In this document: positions 7,722 through 14,701 of the stretch, piece after piece
How the letters are laid out: every line of letters starts with the position of its first letter
How positions within the stretch are numbered: the first letter of the stretch is position 1
NCBI GenBank assembly: GCA_017828935.1
Contig: JAGAUG010000052.1
Span: 1-22,124, forward strand
DNA from: Oscillospiraceae bacterium
Lineage (GTDB): Bacteria > Bacillota > Clostridia > Oscillospirales > Ruminococcaceae
Length of the DNA: 22,124 nt
Direction: 5' to 3'
Translations under genes and position numbers: made by a program
Notes under the pieces: model-generated
Databases searched by the model: none
What the model was told of the DNA's origin: nothing
What the model saw: the letters and a program-made list of their open reading frames with translations, nothing else

Positions 7722-9452
7722 TTACATCTTCTCTGGCGCTTCTATTTTTATTAAATTTAAAACGTTTCTTAAAACTATCTTCGTAGATTCACAAATTAAT
7801 AATCTTAAACAAGAAATATTTTTATTATTTAAATTTTCTAAATTATCTGAAATAACTTTACAGCTATTATAAAACCTGTGGAAACTAGACGCTAAATTAA
7901 CAGCGTACTTTGTTATCATCGAACAATCATAAGACAGCGCAACACTTTCTAACTCACTCGGATATAAAGCTAATATTTTTATTAATTCTTTTTCTTCGTC
8001 AGTCTCAAGAATTATTTCTTGATTATTTATTAAATCATTAATTAATTCTTGATCAAGATTTATATTATTTTCTTTAGCTTTGGATAAAATACTACAGATC
8101 CTAGCGTGAGCGTATTGAACATAATAAACTGGGTTCTCTGACGACGTCTTTACAGCCAAGTCTAAATCAAAATCCAAATGAGAACCCGCTTCTCTCATGT
8201 TAAAGAAAAATCTAGCTGCGTCAACCGGAACCTCGTCTAACAAATCAACTAATGTTATTGACTTTCCTGTTCTCTTACTCATCTTTATTACCTGACCGTC
8301 TTTTGTTAACCTGACAAGCTGGTTTAATATAATATCAAGTCTTGAGCTATCTATTCCTAGAACATCCATAGCACCTTTTAGACGCGCAACATGTCCATGG
8401 TGATCTGCACCCCAAATATTTATAACTTTATCAAAATTCCTAACAACAAATTTATTATAATGATAAGCGATATCAGCCGCGAAATAAGTCGAAAAACCGT
8501 TAGCTCTAACTAAAACTTCGTCTTTTTCTCCGCCGAGCTCAGAAGCTTTATACCAAATCGCTCCATCTTTCTCAAAGACAAAATCTTTTTGTTTTAATAT
8601 CTCAATTATTTTATTTACTAAATTATTTTTATAAAGACTGCTCTCTTTAAACCAAACGTCGTATTCTATTTTATATCTTTTAAGATCATTTTTCATTTTG
8701 TCTATATTTTTAGGTAGCGCAAACTCAACAATAGCCTTTCTTCTTGTTTCCGAATCTTGATCAACAAATTTATCTGAATTAATTTCAGCAAAGTCTTTTG
8801 CTAGCTCTAAAATATCCTGTCCGTGATAACCGTCTTCTGGAAACTCAACTTCGTCTTTTCCCTTAAATATTTGCAAGTATCTAGCTTCTAAAGACCTCCC
8901 GAAGTTAAATATTTGGTTCCCTGCGTCGTTTACATAAAACTCTCTTGTTACGTCAAAGCCGCAAGTTTCTAAAACAGAAGCCAAACAATCTCCCAACACT
9001 CCACCTCTAGCGTTACCCAGATGCATCACTCCTGTTGGGTTAGCCGAAACAAACTCGACCATAACTTTTTTTCCTTCGCCTAGCTTAGACCGTCCGTAAT
9101 CTTGTTTGTTTATATTAATATCAGCTAAAACATCTTTAAACCAAGATGGTTTTAAAAATATATTTATAAAACCTGGAGAAACTATATTATATCTTTCAAA
9201 ATAAGTTCCATCTAGATTCATATTTTCTGTAATAATTTGAGCAATCTGTATCGGCGACATCTTAAAAGATTTCGCACAAACCATCGCAATATTAGTCGCT
9301 AAATCTCCGTGAACTTTACTAGCCGGTATCTCGATCGTAAAACTCTTAACTGGTTGAGCAGGTAAATTCCCGTTTGTTATCGCCAAACCCAAAGACTCTA
9401 ATATTTTCTCTCTTAGTTGCTCTTTAGCATATTCAATAAGATTAGAAGACAT
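7722..9452 (-). CDS. argS: Arginyl-tRNA synthetase
   Basis: Class I aminoacyl-tRNA synthetase that charges tRNA-Arg. An N-terminal tRNA-recognition (Add-1) domain covers roughly the first 110 residues. The ATP-binding HIGH-type motif appears as NPTGVMHLGNARGG, and the KMSKS-type loop as KMSKRTGKS. The C-terminal anticodon-binding DALR domain is recognisable from YVQYAHARI onward. About 576 residues, normal for the family. I chose ATG at 9450-9452 because GGGAG lies 8 bp upstream; a TTG one codon earlier (9453-9455) is the alternative. The gene is convergent with the small plus-strand gene and divergent from spoVAC. Confidence 0.95.
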   Translation of the reverse strand: MSSNLIEYAKEQLREKILESLGLAITNGNLPAQPVKSFTIEIPASKVHGDLATNIAMVCAKSFKMSPIQIAQIITENMNLDGTYFERYNIVSPGFINIFLKPSWFKDVLADININKQDYGRSKLGEGKKVMVEFVSANPTGVMHLGNARGGVLGDCLASVLETCGFDVTREFYVNDAGNQIFNFGRSLEARYLQIFKGKDEVEFPEDGYHGQDILELAKDFAEINSDKFVDQDSETRRKAIVEFALPKNIDKMKNDLKRYKIEYDVWFKESSLYKNNLVNKIIEILKQKDFVFEKDGAIWYKASELGGEKDEVLVRANGFSTYFAADIAYHYNKFVVRNFDKVINIWGADHHGHVARLKGAMDVLGIDSSRLDIILNQLVRLTKDGQVIKMSKRTGKSITLVDLLDEVPVDAARFFFNMREAGSHLDFDLDLAVKTSSENPVYYVQYAHARICSILSKAKENNINLDQELINDLINNQEIILETDEEKELIKILALYPSELESVALSYDCSMITKYAVNLASSFHRFYNSCKVISDNLENLNNKNISCLRLLICESTKIVLRNVLNLIKIEAPEKM

Positions 9453-9513
9453 CAAAAAAACTCCCTCACCAAAATTATATATTAATCTTTTATTCTTCTT
9501 AATTTATAATATT

Positions 9514-9541
9514 ATTATACACTAAAATAAATTTATATCAA
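9514..9541 (-). promoter_or_regulatory. Probable SigA promoter of argS
   Basis: Read on the minus strand: -35 TTGATA (9536-9541), 16-bp spacer, -10 TATAAT (9514-9519). Transcription would start near 9507 and give a leader of about 55 nt, too short for a T-box. The perfect -10 is notable even in AT-rich DNA. Confidence 0.6.
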
Positions 9542-9716
9542 GTCTTTTTTTAAAACAAATTCAAATTTAACCAAACAAATATTTGATTTTATTTATAATA
9601 ATAAAAAAATAAATAAAATTATATTTAATAATTATTATTTATTTAAGAATATTTATAACAAAAATAGATTAAAATAATATTAATTAAATATAATAATATA
9701 TTCGGAGGTAATATCG

Positions 9717-10163
9717 ATGGACATATCTAAAAAACAGTATGAAAATATTAATAAAAAACACTCTCCTAAGAGTCATATTATAAAAGACTGTACCTGGGCT
9801 TTTTGTGTTGGTGGACTAATTTGTTGTATTGGACAAGCGCTAGCAAAAATATATATATATTACGGCCTAGATAAAGAAACTTCTTTTTCGTTAGCGTCGA
9901 TTACTTTAATTTTATTATCAGCTATTTTAACAGGCTTAAATATTTATAATTCAATCGCTAACGTCGCCGGAGCTGGAACCTTAGTTCCTATTACTGGGTT
10001 CGCTAACTCGATGGTTTCTCCCGCTTTAGAATTTCAAACAGAAGGACTTGTTTTAGGCGTAGGCGCTCAAATGTTTACGATCGCTGGCCCAGTTATCGTT
10101 TACGGCGTTATAACGTCTGTAATAGTTGGGCTTTTAACTTATATATTTAATAATTTTATTTGA
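9717..10163 (+). CDS. spoVAC: Stage V sporulation protein AC
   Basis: Component of the SpoVA channel in the inner spore membrane, which moves Ca-dipicolinic acid into the forespore and out at germination. The 148-residue protein has the family N-terminus (KKQYENINKKHSPK), then several membrane helices with the conserved segments CVGGLICCIGQ, VPITGFANSMVSPALEF and EGLVLGVGAQMFTIAGP. The Shine-Dalgarno CGGAGG is 8 bp before the ATG. The usual partners spoVAD and spoVAE do not follow; the next gene is convergent spmB. The stop is TGA at 10161-10163, and the coding end overlaps that of spmB by 8 bp. Forespore (SigG) expression is expected from the family, but I cannot make a firm promoter call. 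Confidence 0.95.
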   Translation: MDISKKQYENINKKHSPKSHIIKDCTWAFCVGGLICCIGQALAKIYIYYGLDKETSFSLASITLILLSAILTGLNIYNSIANVAGAGTLVPITGFANSMVSPALEFQTEGLVLGVGAQMFTIAGPVIVYGVITSVIVGLLTYIFNNFI

Positions 10164-10680
10164 AAAATAAATAAGAAATCCAAACACTAGAAACAAAACA
10201 TATAAAATCACAAATCAAAGCGCAAGGAACAGTATATCTTGTTTTTTTTATATTAATAGCTCCATAGTATATAGTAATTATATAAAACGTTGTTTCGCTC
10301 GAGCCTTGTAAAACACTAGAAAGCTTAGCTATAAAACTGTCTGGACCGTGTTTTTCTAATATGTCTTTAAAAATAACCAGCGATCCGCTATTAGATAACG
10401 GCCTTAACAAAAATTGCGGAATTATATCGGCTGGAATATTAAAAAAATTACTTACTGGCGAAATTATAGCTGTAATAAACTCAAGCAATCCCGAAGCTCG
10501 AAAAACTCCTATTGTTATCATCAAAGTAATTAGAGCTGGTAATATTTTAAACCCAATTTTTATATTTTCTTCTACACCCGAAATAAAAACATCAAAAACA
10601 TTTATTTTTTTATATAAGCCATATAATATAATTAAACCAATAATAACCGGTATTATTATATTCGAAAATAAATTTATCAT
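10156..10680 (-). CDS. spmB: Spore maturation protein B
   Basis: Integral membrane protein acting with SpmA in spore core dehydration and heat resistance in Bacillus and Clostridium. 174 residues with multiple hydrophobic helices and the SpmB/nucleoside-recognition (Gate-like) signatures PALITLMITIGVFRASG and LRPLSNSGSL, followed by HGPDSFIAKLSSVLQGSSETTFY. It starts 11 bp after the spmA stop. The spmA TAG is embedded in the AGGAAAG that serves as its ribosome site, which suggests translational coupling. The 3' end overlaps spoVAC by 8 bp tail to tail. Confidence 0.94.
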   Translation of the reverse strand: MINLFSNIIIPVIIGLIILYGLYKKINVFDVFISGVEENIKIGFKILPALITLMITIGVFRASGLLEFITAIISPVSNFFNIPADIIPQFLLRPLSNSGSLVIFKDILEKHGPDSFIAKLSSVLQGSSETTFYIITIYYGAINIKKTRYTVPCALICDFICFVSSVWISYLFFK

Positions 10681-10691
10681 AACAAACTTTC

Positions 10692-11294
10692 CTAATTTTT
10701 ATAATTTATATATTTATAGTCTTTATAATAAGAAAATATTTTAACTAAGATTATTCCTGAAACAAGAGTAATAATCGAAACGATCCAAACTGATAAAATA
10801 ATATCAAATGGATTTTTTGACCCTAAATTTAGTCTTAACATCGCAACGTTAGATGGAATTAATTGCATCGAAGCACTATTTAAAATTATCATCATTATCA
10901 TGTCTGTCGAAGCCGTTGTCTTATTAATAGAATTTTTTTTAAGTTCTTCCATTGCGGCTATCCCCAAAGGAATAGCCGCGTTACCTAACCCTAGTAAATT
11001 AGCGCTTATATTCATCGAAATAGCATCTTTCGCTTTTTTATTGTCTTTTATATTTACAAATATTTTATTTATTAAAGGCGAAAATAATTTTGAAATTTTA
11101 TCTGTTAACTTGCTTATTTTAGCGATATTCATAACTCCACCCCAAAACGCCATTCCTCCTAATAAAATTAAAAACAAATTTATCGCCTCGATCGACTGAC
11201 TTAAAAAAGCGTTTGTTATTCCTTGAGAATTTCCTGTTATTAGACCATACACTATCGAAATTAATAATATCAAAGAAAAAATATAATTCATCAT
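10692..11294 (-). CDS. spmA: Spore maturation protein A
   Basis: Partner of SpmB; membrane protein required for normal spore core water content. 200 residues with the conserved blocks LILLGGMAFWGGVMNIAK, NISANLLGLGNAAIPLGI and SASMQLIPSNVAMLR, typical of SpmA. Two adjacent ATGs occur at the 5' end. The Shine-Dalgarno AGGAGA lies about 10 bp before the first (11292-11294), which I use. First gene of a two-gene minus-strand operon with spmB. The stop codon is TAG. Confidence 0.95.
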   Translation of the reverse strand: MMNYIFSLILLISIVYGLITGNSQGITNAFLSQSIEAINLFLILLGGMAFWGGVMNIAKISKLTDKISKLFSPLINKIFVNIKDNKKAKDAISMNISANLLGLGNAAIPLGIAAMEELKKNSINKTTASTDMIMMIILNSASMQLIPSNVAMLRLNLGSKNPFDIILSVWIVSIITLVSGIILVKIFSYYKDYKYINYKN

Positions 11295-11449
11295 ATAAAA
11301 ATTATCTCCTAAATTACTTAAAATTAAATTATTATATATTTTAAAAAATATTTTTGTTTAATTTCAACTTTAGCAATTAGCCAAAATTTACTAGATTATA
11401 AATTATTTTTACACAAAACATAGAATTTAAAGTATTTTTCAAGAAAGTA

Positions 11450-11478
11450 TTTACAATATTTCCAAAATATGGTATTAT
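11450..11478 (+). promoter_or_regulatory. SigA-type promoter of putative small RNA
   Basis: -35 TTTACA (11450-11455), exactly 17 bp spacer, -10 TATTAT (11473-11478). Transcription is expected to start around 11484-11486. No open reading frame with a ribosome-binding site follows before the terminator at 11531. Confidence 0.6.
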
Positions 11479-11484
11479 TATAAC

Positions 11485-11570
11485 TGTAACTCTCTTAATT
11501 AAACCTTTTATTTCCCCCAATTAATATCTCGGCGTTATCAATTATATTGATAACGCCATGTTTTTATTCT
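11485..11570 (+). ncRNA. Putative C-rich small regulatory RNA
   Basis: A stand-alone transcription unit of roughly 85 nt, not recognised as a named RNA family. It has a 6-bp A/U stem (TTAATT 11495-11500 with AATTAA 11519-11524). This presents an 18-nt single-stranded loop containing TTTATTTCCCCC. A perfect 11-bp terminator hairpin follows. C-rich unpaired motifs of this kind are the seed regions of Firmicutes sRNAs such as RsaE/RoxS, which pair with Shine-Dalgarno sequences. Existence is inferred from promoter, hairpin and U-tract, not from homology. Exact ends are approximate. Confidence 0.5.
11531..11566 (+). terminator. Rho-independent terminator of the small RNA
   Basis: Perfect 11-bp inverted repeat: GGCGTTATCAA (11531-11541), 5-nt loop, TTGATAACGCC (11547-11557). 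The plus strand continues ATGTTTTTATTCTTATTTTT. The other side is not T-rich on the minus strand, so the terminator acts rightward. No coding gene precedes it on this strand. Confidence 0.8.
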
Positions 11571-11751
11571 TATTTTTAAAAATTAATATAATATATATTT
11601 TTTAAAATTATATTTTTAACAAATTGAACATCAAATAACATATATAACAAAAATTATATCTTTAATATGACAAAATACAACAAATTATTCTTAACAAAAA
11701 CATTAATTCAAAAATTAAAAATAAAAAACTTTAAAAATTAAATAATTTCTA

Positions 11752-11781
11752 TTGACAAAATATCTCAATATATGTTAAAAT
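11752..11781 (+). promoter_or_regulatory. Promoter of tRNA-Pro
   Basis: Consensus -35 TTGACA (11752-11757), 18-bp spacer, -10 TAAAAT (11776-11781) with an extended TGT immediately before it. The tRNA 5' end is 16 bp downstream of the -10 box, consistent with a short leader removed by RNase P. Confidence 0.7.
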
Positions 11782-11796
11782 ATCTCTATTAGATCT

Positions 11797-11873
11797 CGGG
11801 GTGTAGCACAGCTTGGTAGTGCGCTTGGTTCGGGACCAAGAGGTCGTGGGTTCAAATCCCGTCACTCCGACCA
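11797..11873 (+). tRNA. tRNA-Pro (anticodon CGG)
   Basis: 77-nt cloverleaf including encoded CCA. The acceptor stem CGGGGTG pairs with CACTCCG (one G-U). The D-stem is GCAC/GTGC with GCTTGGTA in the loop. The anticodon stem CTTGG/CCAAG encloses TTCGGGA, giving anticodon CGG (reads CCG). The T-arm is GTGGG-TTCAAAT-CCCGT, with the discriminator A and CCA at 11871-11873. The body closely resembles bacterial tRNA-Pro. Confidence 0.95.
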
Positions 11874-11910
11874 AATAAACTTAAACAAGTATTTATTATA
11901 TTTTTATTAC

Positions 11911-12609
11911 ATGTTAATTAAGATGCTGATTTTTATAATAATATTATTTTTTTTAGTTTTAAAATTAAAAAAATATTTAAAATATAAAAAAATAACAAAA
12001 ATAGGCGAAACTGGAGAAGCTCTTGTAAACGAAATATTGTCTAGTCTAAATCCGAAAAAATATTTTGTTCTTAATAATATTATATTAGAACATCCTAATA
12101 AAAGAACTTCTCAAGTGGATCATATTATAATTTCTAGAAAGGCTATTTTTGTTATTGAAACTAAGAATTACTCAGGTGTTTTATTCGGAAATATAAAAAA
12201 TAGATATTGGCTTCATATTTCTGGTAAAAACAAACACAGCGTTTATAATATAGCAGCTCAAAATCAGGGTCATATTAACGCAATCAAAAATAATATTAAT
12301 AATATTTTATTAAATAATATTAGCTACAGAAAGTATAAAAAATTTTTTGTTTCTGTATTGTTATTTAAAAACAATTGTAAAGTTAAGATAAAAAAGCCTT
12401 TATTTTATAATTTAAAATCAAAAAAAATTATTATATGTAATTTTGGTAATTTAGTTAAAATTATAAAAAAAACAAGAAGAAGAAACGTTATTTCTAAAAA
12501 ACTTTACAAAGAAATAATATCAGAAATTACAAATAATAATTTATCATCTAAAAAAAAATTAAAATCTCACATAAAACAGATTAGAAAATATAATAATATA
12601 AAAAAATAG
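11911..12609 (+). CDS. Membrane-anchored NERD domain protein
   Basis: A 232-residue protein with an N-terminal transmembrane helix (about residues 5-18) and a basic stretch, then a NERD (nuclease-related) domain from about residue 32. The GExGE motif is at 32-36. The PD-(D/E)xK-like core is QVDH with D70 and the ExK triad E83-T-K85 in FVIETKNYSG, followed by a W around 101. The C-terminal third is very lysine-rich. NERD proteins are presumed DNA-processing or DNA-binding enzymes of unsettled function. The first ATG has no clear Shine-Dalgarno; a second ATG four codons later is possible. It starts 37 bp after tRNA-Pro and stops with TAG. Codon use is more AT-rich than in the left-hand genes. 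Confidence 0.85.
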   Translation: MLIKMLIFIIILFFLVLKLKKYLKYKKITKIGETGEALVNEILSSLNPKKYFVLNNIILEHPNKRTSQVDHIIISRKAIFVIETKNYSGVLFGNIKNRYWLHISGKNKHSVYNIAAQNQGHINAIKNNINNILLNNISYRKYKKFFVSVLLFKNNCKVKIKKPLFYNLKSKKIIICNFGNLVKIIKKTRRRNVISKKLYKEIISEITNNNLSSKKKLKSHIKQIRKYNNIKK

Positions 12610-12678
12610 TAATTTGTTTTTGGGAGTTAAAATATAGAGTTTGGTATTTTTATTAATTTAATTAAGAGGTTAAACAAG

Positions 12679-14055
12679 ATGCTGAATAATGCTATTGATA
12701 CTATTGCTGCAATTTCGTCGCCCTTCGCTCAAGGAGGTATCGGAGTTATAAGAATTTCTGGCCCTGAAGCTAAAGATATAGCAAGTAAAGTTTTTAAAAG
12801 TATTTTTTCAAAATCTATATTTGATTTATCTGGTTATCAAGCTTTGTTCGGAAATGTATTTGATGACCAAGGAGTTTTTGATGAGGCTATTTTGCTAAAT
12901 TTTAACGCTCCACACAGTTACACAGGCGAAGATGTTGTTGAAATATCCGTTCATTCCGGACTTTATATATTAAAAAGAGTTTTAAGAGCCGTTATAAACG
13001 CTGGTGCTAGATTAGCTCAAGCCGGAGAATTTACAAAAAGAGCGTTTTTAAACAACAAGATGTCTTTAACACAAGCTGAATCTGTAATGGATTTGATCTC
13101 AGCTCAAAGTGAGCAGGCTTTTTGTGCTGCTCTTACAACGAAACAAGGTTTTGTTTTTAAAAATATTGTTGACATAATAGATAAATTACTTGAGTTAGAC
13201 TCTCATATTAGTGCTTGGATTGATTACCCTGAGGAAGATATTATTAGTATTAATAAACAAAAAATCTTAGATATTATTTTAAAAACAAAAGATAAATTAA
13301 CAGAGCTTATTTTGACTTTTGATACAGGGAAAATACTAAAAGAAGGAATTAATACTGTTATTGTCGGTAAACCAAACGTTGGAAAGTCAACATTGATGAA
13401 TCTTCTTTCTGGAGTTAATAAGAGCATCGTTACAAATATCCCAGGAACGACTAGAGACATCATCGAAGAAAATATTTTATTAGACGATATTTTGATAAAT
13501 TTATTTGATACAGCTGGTCTTAGAGAAACTTACGATCTTGTTGAAAAAACTGGTGTTTCTTTAGCGAAAGAAAAAATTAAAGAAGCTGATGTTGTCTTAG
13601 CTGTATTTGATAATTCTAGGGAGTTTGACCAGGAAGATCAAATTACTTTAGAGCAAGTTAAAAACAAAAAAATCATCGCTGTTGTTAATAAGACGGATTT
13701 GTTATCTGAATTTGAAATAGATAAAATTAAAGAATATACTTCTTATATTATAAAAGTTAATAGTAACGATATTAAAACTAAGAATATTATATCAAAAGAA
13801 ATAAAGAGAGTTCTAAAAATAGAAAATATTAATTCGACATCAGTTATAATATCTAACGAACGGCAGTTGCATTGTCTTAAAAAAGCTGTTTTAGAAATAG
13901 ATAAAACAATAGATTCGATAAATAATAATTTTACATATGACGCAATATCTGTCGATATTGAATCTATTATTGAATATCTGATGGAACTTACCGGCCAAAA
14001 AGTTTCTGAAAGTGTTGTTGATAAAGTGTTTTCTAATTTTTGTGTTGGTAAGTAA
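12679..14055 (+). CDS. mnmE: tRNA-5-carboxymethylaminomethyluridine(34) synthesis GTPase MnmE
   Basis: GTPase that, with MnmG, modifies U34 in tRNAs reading NNA/NNG codons. The 458-residue full-length protein has an N-terminal folate-binding domain starting DTIAAISSPFAQGGIGVIRISG, with SYTGEDVVEI and the helical AGEFTKRAFLNNKMSLTQAE. A G domain follows with GKPNVGKSTLMN (230-241), the TTRD switch, DTAGLRE (277-283) and NKTDL. It ends in the diagnostic C-terminal FCVGK, which carries the catalytic cysteine. AGAGG lies about 11 bp before the ATG. MnmG and the spoIIIJ/jag genes often found beside it are not present here. Confidence 0.97.
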   Translation: MLNNAIDTIAAISSPFAQGGIGVIRISGPEAKDIASKVFKSIFSKSIFDLSGYQALFGNVFDDQGVFDEAILLNFNAPHSYTGEDVVEISVHSGLYILKRVLRAVINAGARLAQAGEFTKRAFLNNKMSLTQAESVMDLISAQSEQAFCAALTTKQGFVFKNIVDIIDKLLELDSHISAWIDYPEEDIISINKQKILDIILKTKDKLTELILTFDTGKILKEGINTVIVGKPNVGKSTLMNLLSGVNKSIVTNIPGTTRDIIEENILLDDILINLFDTAGLRETYDLVEKTGVSLAKEKIKEADVVLAVFDNSREFDQEDQITLEQVKNKKIIAVVNKTDLLSEFEIDKIKEYTSYIIKVNSNDIKTKNIISKEIKRVLKIENINSTSVIISNERQLHCLKKAVLEIDKTIDSINNNFTYDAISVDIESIIEYLMELTGQKVSESVVDKVFSNFCVGK

Positions 14056-14092
14056 AAATAAATTTTATTTAATATAATTATTTTAATTTAAA

Positions 14093-14103
14093 GGGGAAAT
14101 AAA
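14093..14103 (+). promoter_or_regulatory. Unusual Shine-Dalgarno of abrB-like gene, sRNA-complementary
   Basis: The leader just before the ATG at 14105 contains GGGGAAATAAA. This serves as the ribosome-binding site and is perfectly complementary over 11 nt to TTTATTTCCCC in the putative small RNA (11507-11517). Most other genes in this window use GGAGG, AGAGG or AGGAG, so GGGG is atypical here. Confidence 0.45.
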
Positions 14104-14104
14104 C

Positions 14105-14356
14105 ATGAAATCTTTAGGAATCTTAAGAAGAATTGACGAGCTTGGTAGAATTGTTTTACCAAAAGAATTAAGGAGTGCATTTGATATTCGTCCAGGTGAC
14201 TCTATCGAAATTTATACTGATAGAGATAACGCTATTATCTTAAAAAAATATCAACATAAGTGTATTTTTTGTGGTTCTAACGACGATCTTGTTGAATATA
14301 AAGGCAGGATGGTTTGTCAGGATTGTGTTGATGATATTGAGTCTATGAATCATTAG
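14105..14356 (+). CDS. AbrB/SpoVT-type transcriptional regulator with Cys4 tail
   Basis: An 83-residue swapped-hairpin AbrB-family DNA-binding protein. The first 50 residues (SLGILRRIDELGRIVLPKEL through RPGDSIEIYTDRDNAIILKKY) are the canonical AbrB/SpoVT N-domain. Instead of the AbrB dimerisation tail or the SpoVT GAF domain, the tail has C53xxC56 and C71xxC74, probably a zinc ribbon. Such regulators control the transition state and sporulation in Firmicutes; the target genes here are unknown. It lies 49 bp after mnmE, possibly in one transcript, and is followed by a strong terminator. A GGGG-type ribosome site precedes the ATG. Confidence 0.9.
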   Translation: MKSLGILRRIDELGRIVLPKELRSAFDIRPGDSIEIYTDRDNAIILKKYQHKCIFCGSNDDLVEYKGRMVCQDCVDDIESMNH

Positions 14357-14411
14357 TTTTATGATTATTTATCAAGAGTTAGGGTAGAAAATTCTATAGA
14401 TAATTTCTTGT

Positions 14412-14445
14412 GAGGTAGTATGTAAATCCATACTGCCTCTTTTTT
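14412..14445 (+). terminator. Terminator after abrB-like gene (repeat hairpin copy 1)
   Basis: GAGGTAGTATG (14412-14422), 6-nt loop, CATACTGCCTC (14429-14439), then TTTTTT. Eleven pairs including one G-U. A near copy in the same orientation lies at 18430-18460. Confidence 0.85.
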
Positions 14446-14461
14446 GTTGTTTGTATCTTTC

Positions 14462-14485
14462 GGCTCTATAATAAATATTTGGATA
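14462..14485 (+). repeat. ISL3-like terminal inverted repeat, left copy
   Basis: Starts with GGCTCTATAATAAAT (14462-14476), identical over 15 bp to the complement of 18659-18673. Over 24 bp the two match at 20 positions. The GGCTCT start and inward orientation are as I recall for ISL3-family ends. No matching 8-bp target duplication is seen outside the two ends. Confidence 0.55.
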
Positions 14486-14533
14486 TTTTTGTAAGTTAGA
14501 CTTTTAATCTTGAAAATACGTGTTAATCTACCC

Positions 14534-14552
14534 TCTGTCAGCTACGCCGACA
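14534..14552. repeat. REP-like palindrome
   Basis: CTGTCAGC, TAC, GCCGACAG forms a stem with one mismatch, and is G/C-rich against AT-rich surroundings. It resembles a dispersed palindrome I recall from Ruminococcaceae genomes (GTCAGCTACGC core). Only one copy is in this window, so the family assignment is inference. Confidence 0.35.
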
Positions 14553-14644
14553 GAAAACTTAACAAAGAGCCAGATAAAAATTTCGGGCGATGGCTTTAAA
14601 AACCCCAAAGAGCTAAAATAAATTAGCCTAAAAACCAAAACTAA

Positions 14645-14682
14645 AAAACAGGCTCAAATCTTAAAATTTAAAAGCCTGTTTT
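14645..14682 (-). terminator. Terminator of LRR lipoprotein gene
   Basis: Perfect 10-bp inverted repeat AAAACAGGCT / AGCCTGTTTT with an 18-nt AT loop, starting 20 bp after the LRR stop codon. On the minus strand it ends in TTTT and continues TTAGTTTT. Confidence 0.75.
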
Positions 14683-14701
14683 AATTTTCTTATTTTCTCT
14701 A

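Larger units (their letters stand above)
11295..11796. other. Intergenic region between spmA and tRNA-Pro
   Basis: About 500 bp with no protein gene. From 11295 to 11449 it is the AT-rich upstream region of spmA, in which I see no convincing promoter. From 11450 to about 11570 there is a complete plus-strand promoter-RNA-terminator unit. From about 11571 to 11751 it is A/T runs without visible structure. The last part carries the tRNA promoter. Each supported element is listed separately. Confidence 0.7.
14357..14701. other. Intergenic region with hairpins and IS-like end
   Basis: 345 bp without a convincing gene. In order it holds: the abrB-like gene terminator; an ISL3-like terminal repeat at 14462-14485; a short G/C-richer inverted repeat around CTGTCAGC-TAC-GCCGACAG (14534-14552) standing out from its surroundings; a second GGCTCT-type end pointing left (complement at 14566-14571); and the LRR gene terminator. 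A translated stretch just inside the IS-like end is open but matches nothing I recognise. Confidence 0.6.

Noticed and set aside
9647..9676. SigG-like promoter upstream of spoVAC (GAATA and TAAAATA with 18-bp spacing)
   Set aside because: The -10 element matches only partly, and such matches arise easily in this AT-rich stretch.
11874..11910. Terminator after tRNA-Pro
   Set aside because: The imperfect A/T inverted repeat is too weak and has no clear U-tract, so read-through into the NERD gene is equally possible.
14486..14530. C-terminal transposase remnant just inside the left IS-like end
   Set aside because: The minus-strand frame is open, but the residues do not match an ISL3 C-terminus that I can recognise.
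14462..14571. A 110-bp MITE with GGCTCT ends (14462 rightward, 14571 leftward)
   Set aside because: Beyond the first six bases the ends match only loosely, and there is no target duplication; kept as a note within the intergenic entry.
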